The translations under genes and the position numbers were made by a program. A stretch of DNA of 64,000 nt from Roseitalea porphyridii. GTDB lineage: Bacteria > Pseudomonadota > Alphaproteobacteria > Rhizobiales > Rhizobiaceae. Numbering within the stretch: position 1 is the stretch's first letter; each line of letters opens with the position of its first letter. This document shows positions 20,813-28,875 of the stretch, piece after piece. The notes beneath the pieces were generated by a model. That model did not search any database and had not been told where the DNA came from. It worked only from the letters and a program-made list of their open reading frames with translations. Location of the stretch: assembly GCF_004331955.1 (NCBI RefSeq), contig NZ_CP036532.1, forward strand, positions 310,001 through 374,000, written 5' to 3'.

Positions 20813-21044
20813 CCTCGTCCTTCGACAGGCTCAGGATGAGGCGAGGTGGACGCGAGTTCGCCGGCAAGCGCCAGTCTGCCCGCGCGGACCGATCAGGTCT
20901 GGCAAAACCCCGTAGGGGGCAAGGGCCCCGGTACCCTCATCCTGATCCCGGCGCCGCCAACCCTCAACCTGAGCCAACGCTTCCAAACCCTCATCCTGAG
21001 CCAACGCCTGCAAACCCTCATCCTGAGCTTGTCGAAGGACGAGG
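20813..21044. repeat. Intergenic repeat block: inverted arms and 27-base tandem units
   Basis: An inverted pair of a dispersed alphaproteobacterial repeat (CCTCGTCCTTCGACAGGCTC at 20813 onward, its near-complement at 21015-21044) encloses tandem units of 27 bases at 20932, 20959, 20986 and 21013. Each unit begins with a variant of ACCCTCATCCTGA. There are no spacers of CRISPR type and no open frame with family signals. No gene lies in this 320-base gap. Confidence 0.7.
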
Positions 21045-21059
21045 GCATGCCACCGCCAC

Positions 21060-21977
21060 TCACATCCGCGCCTGTTCTCGGATGAAGTTGCCCGAGCGCA
21101 GGTCGTTGAACGCCTGGGCCAGTTCCTCCTGCGTGTTCATCACGATCGGGCCGTGCCAGGCGACCGGCTCCTTGATCGGCTTGCCCGTCACGAGCAGGAA
21201 GCGGATGCCCTGTTCGCCGGACTGCACGACAACCTCGTCGCCCGTGTCGAAAACCACGAGCGTTCTGTCGCCGGTCATGTCGCGCAGGTGAATCTCCTCG
21301 CCGTTCACTTCCTTTTCGACCAGCACGCCGAACGGTTTGGACGCATCGCGGAACGTGCCCGAGCCCTCGAAGATATAGGCGAACGCCGACCGGTACGTGT
21401 CGATCGGCAGCACCTTCCTCTTCAGCGGCGGCACATAGACGTCGAGATATTGCGGATCGGCGGCGATGCCGTCGACGGGGCCGCGCTTACCCCAGAACTC
21501 GCCGGTGATCACCCGCACGCGCGTGCCGTCATCATCGATGACCTCGGGAATGTCGGCGCCCGAAATGTCCTGATAGCGCGGCGTCGTCATCTTCTCGCTC
21601 GAGGGCAGGTTGGCCCAGAGCTGGAAGCCGTGCATGCGGCCGAACGCGTCGCCCTTCGGCATTTCCTGATGCAGAATGCCCGAGCCTGCGGTCATCCATT
21701 GCACCGAGCCCGCGCCGAGCGAGCCGGCATTGCCGAGGCTGTCGGCATGGTCGACCGAACCGGCCAAGACATAGGTGATCGTCTCGATCCCCCGGTGCGG
21801 GTGCCAGGGAAAGCCTGCGGCATATCTGTCGGGCGTGTCGTTGCGGAAATCGTCCATCATCAGGAACGGGTCGGTCATCGACGGGTCGCCGAAGCCGAAC
21901 ACACGGTGAAGATGGACGCCGGCGCCTTCCATGGTGGGGGTCGTGCCGGAGACGTGCTTGACGGGACGGATGGACAT
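21060..21977 (-). CDS. Pirin-family protein
   Basis: A 305-residue bicupin of the pirin family. The N-terminal cupin shows the metal-site pattern PWHPHRGIETITYVLAG with further ligands in WMTAGSGILHQE; the C-terminal cupin (about residues 180-290) is more degenerate. Bacterial pirins are iron-binding proteins, some with quercetin-dioxygenase activity; the role here is not predictable. The ATG at 21977 (MSIRPVKHVSG) has GGAG upstream. It lies downstream of coaBC on the same strand with a gap of about 90 bases. Confidence 0.9.
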   Translation of the reverse strand: MSIRPVKHVSGTTPTMEGAGVHLHRVFGFGDPSMTDPFLMMDDFRNDTPDRYAAGFPWHPHRGIETITYVLAGSVDHADSLGNAGSLGAGSVQWMTAGSGILHQEMPKGDAFGRMHGFQLWANLPSSEKMTTPRYQDISGADIPEVIDDDGTRVRVITGEFWGKRGPVDGIAADPQYLDVYVPPLKRKVLPIDTYRSAFAYIFEGSGTFRDASKPFGVLVEKEVNGEEIHLRDMTGDRTLVVFDTGDEVVVQSGEQGIRFLLVTGKPIKEPVAWHGPIVMNTQEELAQAFNDLRSGNFIREQARM

Positions 21978-22067
21978 CGTGGTCAACTCCTTTGTTGGCG
22001 AGAAGATAGGTCCATCGACACGGCAGGGCGAGTGCTGACCGTGTGAACGCATCGTTCGAAACGCGTG

Positions 22068-23309
22068 TCAGGTCGTCAGCGTTTGCAGATGCCGGGCGAC
22101 CAGATCGGCGATGCGCACGGCCACCTCGGCCTTGTCCATTTCCGGCCACCGATCGGCATCATCCTTCGAGACGAGCGTGACCCGATTGCGGTCGCCGCCC
22201 ATCACCCCGCCTGCACCGCCGATTCCGCTGTCGTGCGAGACGTCGTTGGCGATGATGAAATCGGCGCCCTTGCGCGCCAGCTTGGCCCGCGCGTTTTCGG
22301 CCAGTTCCTGCGTTTCGGCGGCAAAGCCGATGACCAGGCGTGGCCTTTGCGTGGCGTGATTGCCCACCGAGGCGAGGATGTCGGGGTTCTCGGCGAGCGC
22401 GATCGCATCGATCCCGCCCGCCTGCTTCTTGATCTTCTCGTCCGCTTCGCTGGCCGGCCGGTAGTCGGCGACGGCGGCCGCGAAGATCGCCGCATCGGCC
22501 GGCAGCAATTGATGGACCGCGTCGTGCATCTCGCGGGCGCTTTCGACCGCGATCACGTCGACGCCGGGCGGATCGGCAACCTGGACCGGACCGGAGACCA
22601 GCCGGACCGTCGCGCCGAGATCGGCGAGCGCGGCGGCGATGGCATGGCCCTGCTTGCCCGAGGAGCGGTTGGCGATGTAGCGCACCGGGTCGATCGGCTC
22701 GTGCGTCGGACCGGAGGTGACGATCACGGTCCTTCCGGCGAGCGGTTTGGGCCGATCGTCCAGCAGCCGTACGACGGCTGCGACGATCTCCAGCGGCTCG
22801 GCCATGCGGCCTTCGCCCGCCTCGCCGCTCTCGGCCATCTCGCCCGCATTGGGGCCGACGAATGCGATCCCGTCGCCGGAAAGCGTGTCGCGGTTTCTGC
22901 GCGTCGCCGGATGGGTCCACATGGCCGGGTTCATCGCCGGCGCGACGAGCACCGGGCTGGACGCGGCCATCAGGACGGTCGACGCCAGATCGCTGGCGAG
23001 CCCGTGCGCCATCTTCGCCATCAGATCGGCGGTGGCCGGCGCGACCACGATCAGGTCGGCCTCGCGCGCCAGCCTGATATGGCCGACATCGTGCTCGTCC
23101 TGGCGGTCGAACAGATCGGTGAACACGGTATCGGCGGTGAGCGCACCGACCGCGAGCGGCGTGACGAACTGCTCGGCGGCCGAGGTCATGACGCAGCGCA
23201 CCTGCGCGCCGCGCTCGCGCAGCCGGCGGATCAGGTCGAGACACTTGTAGGCCGCGATCCCGCCGCCGATGATCAGGAGGATGGTCTTGCCGGAAAGGGT
23301 CTTGTGCAA
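22068..23309 (-). CDS. coaBC: Bifunctional phosphopantothenoylcysteine decarboxylase/synthetase
   Basis: A 413-residue bifunctional coenzyme A enzyme. The N-terminal flavoprotein CoaC half (about 1-190) carries the GGGIAAYKCLDLIRRLRERG nucleotide fold and the active-site PAMNPAMW motif. The C-terminal CoaB half shows TSGPTHEPIDPVRYIANRSS and the KKQ-type segment near EKIKKQAGG. Together they convert 4'-phosphopantothenate to 4'-phosphopantetheine. Alphaproteobacteria usually place it directly beside ubiB; here the vapBC pair lies between them. Confidence 0.96.
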   Translation of the reverse strand: MHKTLSGKTILLIIGGGIAAYKCLDLIRRLRERGAQVRCVMTSAAEQFVTPLAVGALTADTVFTDLFDRQDEHDVGHIRLAREADLIVVAPATADLMAKMAHGLASDLASTVLMAASSPVLVAPAMNPAMWTHPATRRNRDTLSGDGIAFVGPNAGEMAESGEAGEGRMAEPLEIVAAVVRLLDDRPKPLAGRTVIVTSGPTHEPIDPVRYIANRSSGKQGHAIAAALADLGATVRLVSGPVQVADPPGVDVIAVESAREMHDAVHQLLPADAAIFAAAVADYRPASEADEKIKKQAGGIDAIALAENPDILASVGNHATQRPRLVIGFAAETQELAENARAKLARKGADFIIANDVSHDSGIGGAGGVMGGDRNRVTLVSKDDADRWPEMDKAEVAVRIADLVARHLQTLTT

Positions 23310-23318
23310 CGCCGCGCC

Positions 23319-23729
23319 TCAGCCGGCCGGAAGGGCCGATGCGATGTCGGTATGGACGAAATCGTCGCCCTTGAACAGGAGCGGCAGGTTTCGCGTCCTG
23401 GCGAGCGCGTAGGAAAAGCAGTCGCCGAGGTTGAGATCAGCATCATGGCCGGTCCCGCGCCCATACTGGCGATAGGCCGCGATCGCCGTCTCCAGTTGCC
23501 GGGCGTCGAACGCCGCCACCTCGAGACGAAGATCGGCAACAAGACCCGCCAATCGTTCGGCCCCGTCTGGTATGCGGCGCCTGATCATCACGCTGTGGCC
23601 CTCCAGCACCGATGCGGTCGAGATGGCGCAACGGTCCTCGTCGGCGATTGCTTGGGCGAACGCGAGCGCGCCGGGCTCGTCGAACAGGATGCAGATGAGG
23701 GCCGATGTATCGACGACAAACCCCCTCAC
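23319..23729 (-). CDS. vapC: VapC-family PIN-domain toxin
   Basis: A 136-residue PIN-domain ribonuclease. Acidic catalytic residues are visible: Asp in the N-terminal FVVDTSAL, Glu in STASVLEGH, and the Asp pair in NLGDCFSYALA near residue 100. Such toxins cleave tRNA or rRNA and are held inactive by the cognate antitoxin. The GTG at 23729 is chosen because it overlaps the antitoxin stop as GTGA, the usual coupling in these pairs, and gives MRGFVVDTSAL. Substrate and toxicity are inferred from the family. Confidence 0.88.
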   Translation of the reverse strand: MRGFVVDTSALICILFDEPGALAFAQAIADEDRCAISTASVLEGHSVMIRRRIPDGAERLAGLVADLRLEVAAFDARQLETAIAAYRQYGRGTGHDADLNLGDCFSYALARTRNLPLLFKGDDFVHTDIASALPAG

Positions 23730-23974
23730 AGCAGACCTTCGTCCCACATTCGGTCGGTCATCCCTTTGAGATCGAAAGGCCCGTCGGGTCTGCGCGCGTA
23801 ACGGCGCAGGATTTCCTCGGCACTGACCTTGCCGGGCTCGGCGTTCTCGTGGCGGGCTGGCCTCGCCAGACGGTCCCGCGCCTCCTGCTCCATGGAGACC
23901 CCGCGTTCGGCGGCCGCGCGGCGGATGTCGCGCTTGACCTCTTCATCGAGATTCCTGATCGTCAGCGTGGCCAT
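23726..23974 (-). CDS. vapB: VapB/FitA-type antitoxin
   Basis: An 82-residue antitoxin with an N-terminal ribbon-helix-helix domain (MATLTIRNLDEEVKRDIRRA, then AAERGVSMEQEARDRL) typical of FitA/VapB proteins that end operons with PIN toxins. The C-terminal part is acidic and aromatic (YARRPDGPFDLKG) and would wrap the toxin. The ATG at 23974 is decided by the RHH start. It precedes vapC with a four-base overlap and is preceded by a strong promoter with an embedded palindrome, fitting autorepression by the VapBC complex. Confidence 0.88.
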   Translation of the reverse strand: MATLTIRNLDEEVKRDIRRAAAERGVSMEQEARDRLARPARHENAEPGKVSAEEILRRYARRPDGPFDLKGMTDRMWDEGLL

Positions 23975-23996
23975 CTCAAGCTCCGTCAATGACTGC

Positions 23997-24025
23997 AATG
24001 TATGCATTGCAAGCAATGCAGTCAA
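23997..24025 (-). promoter_or_regulatory. vapBC promoter with operator in the spacer
   Basis: Read on the minus strand: -35 TTGACT (24025-24020), a 17-base spacer, and -10 TACATT (24002-23997). The spacer plus one base is the palindrome TGCATTGC-AA-GCAATGCA (24003-24020), and outer arms GACTGCA (23991-23997) and TGCAGTC (24017-24023) add symmetry. This is a textbook autorepressor layout for a toxin-antitoxin operon. Confidence 0.72.
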
Positions 24026-24040
24026 AGGGGCGGACGCCGA

Positions 24041-25618
24041 TCAGCTCACCGCGATCGCCACCCAGATCGCCGCCAGGGCGATGATCCAGAGCGCCACGCG
24101 GCCCCAACGGCTCTCGCGGGCTTCGGCCTTGCCGATCGCCTCGACGGTCTCGGGTGCCAGCTTCATGCCGATTTCGGCCATCTCGCCGATCTCGTGGGTC
24201 AGCTGCTCGGTCCGCTTTGCCAGATCGGGCAGTTGCCGCGCCAGCCGGTAGGCGGCGTGCAGGCCCTCGCGCGTGTCGTTGACAAGCGCGGCGGGGCCCA
24301 GATTGTGCCGCACCCATTCGCCGACGATCGGCTCGGCCGCCGCCCACATGTCGAACTGCGGATCGAGCATGCGCGCATTGCCCTCGGCGACGACCATCGT
24401 CTTCTGCAGCAGCAGCAGTTCGGGACGGGTCTGCATGTCGAAGATGTCGGTGACGTCGAACAGAAGCGTCAGCAGATTGCCCATCGAGATCGTGTCGGCC
24501 GACTGGTCGCGGATCGGTTCGCCCACCGCGCGCAGCGCCTGGGCGAACGCCTCCACATCGTGCGAGGCCGGCACGTAACCGGCCTCGAAATGCACCTCGG
24601 CGACGCGCCGGTAGTCGCGCCGGATGAAGCCGTAGAGGATCTCGGCCAGAAAGCGCCGCTCCTTGATGCCGATCCGCCCGGCAATGCCCAGATCGACGGC
24701 GACGATGTCGCCGTTCGGCACGACGAACAGATTGCCCGGATGCATGTCGGCATGAAAGAAGCCGTCGCGCATCGCATGGCGCAGGAAGGACTGGATGACG
24801 TTGACGGCAAGCTTGGGCAGATCATGGCCGGCCGCACGCAGCGCATTGACATCGCTCATCTTGATGCCGTCGATCCACTCCATGGTGAGCACGTCGCGGC
24901 CGGTGCGCTGCCAGTCCACCTTCGGCACGCGGAAGCCCGGATCGTCCCTGGTGTTCTCGGCAAGCTCGGACAGCGCCGCGCCCTCGAGCCGCAGATCCAT
25001 CTCGATGCGGGTCGATTGCGCGAGCGTTTCGGCGATGGCGACCGGCCGTAGCCGGCGCGACGACGGGATGTAGCGCTCCTGCAGGCGCGCAAACAGGAAG
25101 AACGCTTCCAGATCGCGGTCGAAGCGGGCCCGCACGCCCGGCCGGATCACCTTGACCGCCACCTTGCGCTCACCGCCGTTGGCGCCGCGCGTCACCGCCG
25201 GATGCACCTGGGCAATCGAGGCGGCGGCGATCGGATCTTCGATGCGGGCATAGAGGTCATCGACAGGCAGGCCGAGCGACTCCTCGATGCGACGGTAGGC
25301 ATCGGCGCTCGGAAAGCTCTCCATATTGTCCTGAAGATTGGCCAGATCGACGGCCATCTGCAGGCCGATAATGTCCGGCCGCGTCGCAAGGAACTGGCCC
25401 AGCTTGGCATAGGAGGGTCCGAGCCGCGCGATCGCCCTTGTCATGCGCTGGGCGCTGCCGAGCCCTTCGGTGCGCTTGCGGGCAAGGCGGGTCGCGATCG
25501 TGTGCCCGGTCAGCGCCGGACCCGACAGGCCCTGCCGCGGCAGCGCCGCGATCACGCCTTCACGCGACAGCACCCAGACCGCACGCACCAGACGCAACGC
25601 TGCGAACAGGTTTGCCAT
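24041..25618 (-). CDS. ubiB: UbiB-family atypical kinase/ATPase for ubiquinone synthesis
   Basis: A 525-residue protein of the ABC1/ADCK/UbiB family required for ubiquinone biosynthesis. The invariant KxGQ motif is present (KLGQFLATRPDII), as are the Ala-rich loop AAASIAQVHPA, the catalytic HADMHPGNLFV and the metal-binding VDLGIAGRIG. Two hydrophobic stretches at the C-terminus (about 500-525) anchor it in the membrane. Older annotations call it 2-polyprenylphenol 6-hydroxylase, but UbiB is an accessory ATPase. It starts four bases after the ubiE stop, so the two form an operon. Confidence 0.95.
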   Translation of the reverse strand: MANLFAALRLVRAVWVLSREGVIAALPRQGLSGPALTGHTIATRLARKRTEGLGSAQRMTRAIARLGPSYAKLGQFLATRPDIIGLQMAVDLANLQDNMESFPSADAYRRIEESLGLPVDDLYARIEDPIAAASIAQVHPAVTRGANGGERKVAVKVIRPGVRARFDRDLEAFFLFARLQERYIPSSRRLRPVAIAETLAQSTRIEMDLRLEGAALSELAENTRDDPGFRVPKVDWQRTGRDVLTMEWIDGIKMSDVNALRAAGHDLPKLAVNVIQSFLRHAMRDGFFHADMHPGNLFVVPNGDIVAVDLGIAGRIGIKERRFLAEILYGFIRRDYRRVAEVHFEAGYVPASHDVEAFAQALRAVGEPIRDQSADTISMGNLLTLLFDVTDIFDMQTRPELLLLQKTMVVAEGNARMLDPQFDMWAAAEPIVGEWVRHNLGPAALVNDTREGLHAAYRLARQLPDLAKRTEQLTHEIGEMAEIGMKLAPETVEAIGKAEARESRWGRVALWIIALAAIWVAIAVS

Positions 25619-25622
25619 GAGG

Positions 25623-26399
25623 TCAGATTTTCCAGCCCGAGTGCAGCGCGGCGATGCCGCCCGAATAGTTGCGCCAGTTGACGCGGACGAAGCCGGCCGC
25701 CTCGATCATCGCGGCGAAATCGCGCTGGCGCGGAAACTTCGCGATCGACTCGACGAGATAGCGATAGGGCTCGGCGTCGCCGGCAACCACTTGGCCGATC
25801 CGCGGGATCGCGTTGAACGAGAACGCCTCGTAGATCCGGTCGAGCATCGGCACGTCGACCTCGGAGAATTCGAGGCACAGGAACCGGCCGCCCGGCTTGA
25901 GCACGCGGTGCGCCTCGCCCAGCGCGCGGGGGATATCGGGCACGTTGCGGATTCCGAATGCGATCGTATAGGCGTCGAACGAACCGTCGTCGAACGGCAG
26001 TTCCTCGGCATTCGCCTCGACGAAGGTCAGATTGTCCGAAAGCCCGCGCTTATCGGCGCGTTCGCGACCGACATCGAGCATCGAGCCATTGATGTCGAGC
26101 ACGGTAACCTCGGCATTGCGGCGCGATGCCTCCACGGCGCGGAAGGCGATGTCGCCGGTGCCGCCGGCCACGTCCAGCATGCGCCAACCGTCGCGCCTGG
26201 GCGGCGCCAGCGCGGCGATCATGGCGTCCTTCCAGATCCGGTGCATGCCGCCCGACATCAGGTCGTTCATCAGATCGTAGCGGCGGGCGACCGAATGGAA
26301 GACGGTGTCGACGCGGGCCTGCTTCTCGCCTTCGCCGATCTCGGCGAAGCCGAAGCTGCGTTTCATCGCGTCGCCTGCGCCGGTTCTCGATGTGGACAT
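25623..26399 (-). CDS. ubiE: Ubiquinone/menaquinone C-methyltransferase UbiE
   Basis: A 258-residue SAM-dependent methyltransferase of ubiquinone biosynthesis. It shows the UbiE signature [18 protein letters not shown], motif I around [13 protein letters not shown] and [11 protein letters not shown], and the terminal [15 protein letters not shown]. The ATG at 26399 ([18 protein letters not shown]) gives the length normal for rhizobia. It heads the minus-strand ubiE-ubiB operon and is divergent from add. A 13-base inverted repeat GCGTTTCAAACGC at 26427-26439 lies 28 bases upstream; its role is unknown. Confidence 0.96.
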   Translation of the reverse strand: MSTSRTGAGDAMKRSFGFAEIGEGEKQARVDTVFHSVARRYDLMNDLMSGGMHRIWKDAMIAALAPPRRDGWRMLDVAGGTGDIAFRAVEASRRNAEVTVLDINGSMLDVGRERADKRGLSDNLTFVEANAEELPFDDGSFDAYTIAFGIRNVPDIPRALGEAHRVLKPGGRFLCLEFSEVDVPMLDRIYEAFSFNAIPRIGQVVAGDAEPYRYLVESIAKFPRQRDFAAMIEAAGFVRVNWRNYSGGIAALHSGWKI

Positions 26400-26426
26400 G
26401 TCGGCTCCGCTCGAAAAAAGCTGCGT

Positions 26427-26439
26427 GCGTTTCAAACGC
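26427..26439. promoter_or_regulatory. Short inverted repeat between ubiE and add
   Basis: GCGTTT-C-AAACGC is a perfect 6+1+6 inverted repeat in the 146-base divergent gap between ubiE and add. It is a possible operator, but a site this short could be chance. Confidence 0.25.
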
Positions 26440-26545
26440 TTGCCGGTGTAGAGCAAAAAGGCCCGCAGGCAAACGCGTCACCGTATCGGCCAGTTCGGGT
26501 GGCCGGCGCAAGCGCCCATTCGTCGCGGGTCAGGGGGAGAACGGC

Positions 26546-27520
26546 ATGGTGCCCAAGGCGGAACTGCATTGCCACATCGAAGGGGCGGTCAGCCCCGCGC
26601 TCGCCGCGCGGCAGGCGGCCGCCTATGGCATCGATCTTTCGGCGATCATCGTCGATGGCGCCTATCGCTGGACCGACTTCACCGAATTCCTGCATGTCTA
26701 CGACACGGTCGCCGCGCTGTTCCGGACGCGGGAAGACTATGCGCTGCTCGCCCACGACTACCTGACCGGCCTTGCCGCCGAGGGCTGCCTTTATTCGGAG
26801 TTCTTCATCTCGACCGATCATGCCGAGATGACCGGCCTCGCGCCGCAGGCCTATATCGAGGGACTGGCCGAGGGCATCGAACGGGCAAAGGCCGAAACCG
26901 GCATCGAGGGCCGCATGATTGCCACCGGGCTGCGCCATGGCGGCCCCGAGGCGGTCGAACGCGCAGCACGCTTCATCGTCGACCATCCCCATCCGCTGGT
27001 CACCGGCTTCGGCATGGCCGGCGACGAGCGCATGCATCACCCGGCCGACTTCGTGCGCGCCTTCGGAATCGCGCGGGAGGCAGGCCTGCGCATCACCGTC
27101 CATGCCGGCGAACTGTGCGGTGCGCAAAGCGTCCGTGACGCGCTCGATCATCTTGCGCCCGAGCGGATCGGCCATGGCGTGCGCGCCATCGAGGATCCGG
27201 CCCTCGTCGAAAGGCTGGCCGACGAGGCCATCGTGCTGGAAACGTGCCCGGCCTCGAACATCGCGCTGAAGGTGTTTGCCGACTATCCGTCTCACCCGTT
27301 CGTGGCGCTGCGCGAGGCCGGCGTGAAGGTCACGCTCAACTCCGACGATCCTCCGCATTTCCATTCCTCGCTCGCAAACGAATATGCGATCGCCCGCGAC
27401 CATTTCGGCCTCGACGATGCCGCACTGACGAAGGTCACCCGCACGGCCATCGAGGCCGCGTTCTGCGACGAGGAGACGAGAACGCGGCTTCTGGCCAGGC
27501 TCGGCGACGGAAAGGCCTGA
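26546..27520 (+). CDS. add: Adenosine deaminase
   Basis: A 324-residue zinc hydrolase converting adenosine to inosine. Metal and catalytic motifs are in order: [13 protein letters not shown] (metal His pair), [10 protein letters not shown] (His and catalytic Glu), [10 protein letters not shown] (His), and LNSDDPPHF (metal Asp). The length is that of bacterial adenosine deaminases and not adenine deaminase; a neighbouring substrate cannot be excluded. The ATG at 26546 ([10 protein letters not shown]) follows GGGGAGA. With upp 83 bases downstream, it begins the plus-strand arm of the nucleoside salvage region. Confidence 0.93.
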   Translation: MVPKAELHCHIEGAVSPALAARQAAAYGIDLSAIIVDGAYRWTDFTEFLHVYDTVAALFRTREDYALLAHDYLTGLAAEGCLYSEFFISTDHAEMTGLAPQAYIEGLAEGIERAKAETGIEGRMIATGLRHGGPEAVERAARFIVDHPHPLVTGFGMAGDERMHHPADFVRAFGIAREAGLRITVHAGELCGAQSVRDALDHLAPERIGHGVRAIEDPALVERLADEAIVLETCPASNIALKVFADYPSHPFVALREAGVKVTLNSDDPPHFHSSLANEYAIARDHFGLDDAALTKVTRTAIEAAFCDEETRTRLLARLGDGKA

Positions 27521-27603
27521 TCTGTGAACGACCGGGCCACGGGCTTCCGCCGGCGCACGGGCCGCGCTAACCTTGCAAGGCTTTCGGTTCAGAGGCGTTT
27601 TTC

Positions 27604-28233
27604 ATGAAGCAGGTCACCGTCGTCGATCACCCGCTGGTCCAGCACAAGCTGACGCAGATGCGCAAACGGGAGACCTCCACCGCAGGTTTCCGGCGGCTGC
27701 TCGGCGAGGTCTCGCACCTTCTGTGCTACGAGGCGACTCGTGAGCTGCCGATGACGAAGGAGACCATCGAGACGCCGCTGACCGACATGGAGGCGCCGAT
27801 CCTGGCCGGCAAGAAGCTGGTCTTCGCCTCGGTCCTGCGCGCCGGCAACGGCTTGCTCGAAGGCATGCTCGATCTGGTGCCTTCGGCCCGTGTCGCCCAT
27901 ATCGGCCTTTACCGCGACCCCGAAACGCTGCAGCCGGTCGAATACTATTTCAAATCGCCCGACGACCTCTCCAACCGGCTGACGATCGTCGTCGACCCGA
28001 TGCTGGCGACGGCGAACTCGGCGATCGCGGCCGTCGACAAGCTCAAGGAGCGCGGCGCGGCGAACCTGCGCTTCGTCTGTCTTCTGGCCGCGCCCGAAGG
28101 CATCGAGAAGTTCTCAAGCGCCCATCCGGACGTGCCGATCATCACCGCTTCGATCGACAGTCATCTGAACGATCATGGCTATATCGTGCCCGGGCTGGGC
28201 GATGCAGGCGACCGCATGTACGGCACCAAATAG
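27604..28233 (+). CDS. upp: Uracil phosphoribosyltransferase
   Basis: A 209-residue type I phosphoribosyltransferase making UMP from uracil and PRPP. It shows the N-terminal [20 protein letters not shown], the base-site [16 protein letters not shown], and the PRPP loop [15 protein letters not shown]. The loop reads ANS where many Upp proteins have GGS or GNS, a mild deviation near the PRPP site. The C-terminal [16 protein letters not shown] is canonical. It would capture uracil released by a pyrimidine phosphorylase such as the deoA product nearby. Confidence 0.95.
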   Translation: MKQVTVVDHPLVQHKLTQMRKRETSTAGFRRLLGEVSHLLCYEATRELPMTKETIETPLTDMEAPILAGKKLVFASVLRAGNGLLEGMLDLVPSARVAHIGLYRDPETLQPVEYYFKSPDDLSNRLTIVVDPMLATANSAIAAVDKLKERGAANLRFVCLLAAPEGIEKFSSAHPDVPIITASIDSHLNDHGYIVPGLGDAGDRMYGTK

Positions 28234-28347
28234 GCGGCATTTGCGCGTTTCCCTCAGCAATTGGTTAACCGGCGCGACAATCGACGTCGCGGCCTAACCG
28301 TTTGCCAAGCCGGCCATGGCACTCTGCGCGCGGCGGAGGGAGAGCCG

Positions 28348-28875
28348 ATGCTGCGCTATATGGTCATTCTGGGCATGGTCGCGTTCGCCGCGGTCGCCTT
28401 TTCCGATTTCGTCTCCGACAACCCGCAGGCCGTGCAGTCGGCGGCGCGCGTTGGCGCCCCGGTGGTCGACGAGACCGAGCGCGGCAGCGGACCCGTCTCC
28501 CTGTCGGGCACCGAGCGCCTGCGCGCCGATCCACGCGGGCATCATGTCGCCGAGTTCCGCCTCAACAATCACCGCGTGGCGGGCATGATCGACACCGGCG
28601 CGACGACCATCGCGATCAACCAGAGCACCGCGAAGCGCGCTGGCATCCGGCTGACCGAGGCGGACTTCGTCTATCGTGCCCAGACCGCCAACGGCACGGT
28701 CCGGGCCGCCCGCGCGGTGCTCGACGAGGTTCGGGTCGGTTCGATCCGCGTGCGCGATGTCGAAGCGATGGTGCTCGAAGACCGGGCGCTGTCCACGGTG
28801 CTCATCGGCATGAGCTTCATGAACCGGCTGCGCAGCTTTTCCTACGAGAACGGAACGCTGGTGCTCAAACGCTAA
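28348..28875 (+). CDS. TIGR02281-family membrane-anchored aspartic protease-like protein
   Basis: A 175-residue retropepsin-like protein of the clan AA, TIGR02281 type. One N-terminal membrane segment (about residues 4-18) is followed by a single periplasmic domain with the catalytic triad DTGATTIAIN at Asp82 and the flap-like ALSTVLIGMSFMNRL near the C-terminus. Such single-domain forms act as dimers. The physiological substrate is unknown. The ATG at 28348 follows GGGAGAGCCG and gives MLRYMVILGMV. Its TAA stop overlaps the deoA stop on the opposite strand. Confidence 0.85.
   Translation: MLRYMVILGMVAFAAVAFSDFVSDNPQAVQSAARVGAPVVDETERGSGPVSLSGTERLRADPRGHHVAEFRLNNHRVAGMIDTGATTIAINQSTAKRAGIRLTEADFVYRAQTANGTVRAARAVLDEVRVGSIRVRDVEAMVLEDRALSTVLIGMSFMNRLRSFSYENGTLVLKR

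Noticed and set aside
20932-21044. Possible CRISPR array
   Set aside because: Units are contiguous with no unique spacers and no cas genes nearby; it is a tandem expansion of a dispersed repeat.
22065-23801. Long plus frame opposite coaBC and vapC
   Set aside because: Shadow of coaBC and vapC with no domain signal or ribosome binding site.
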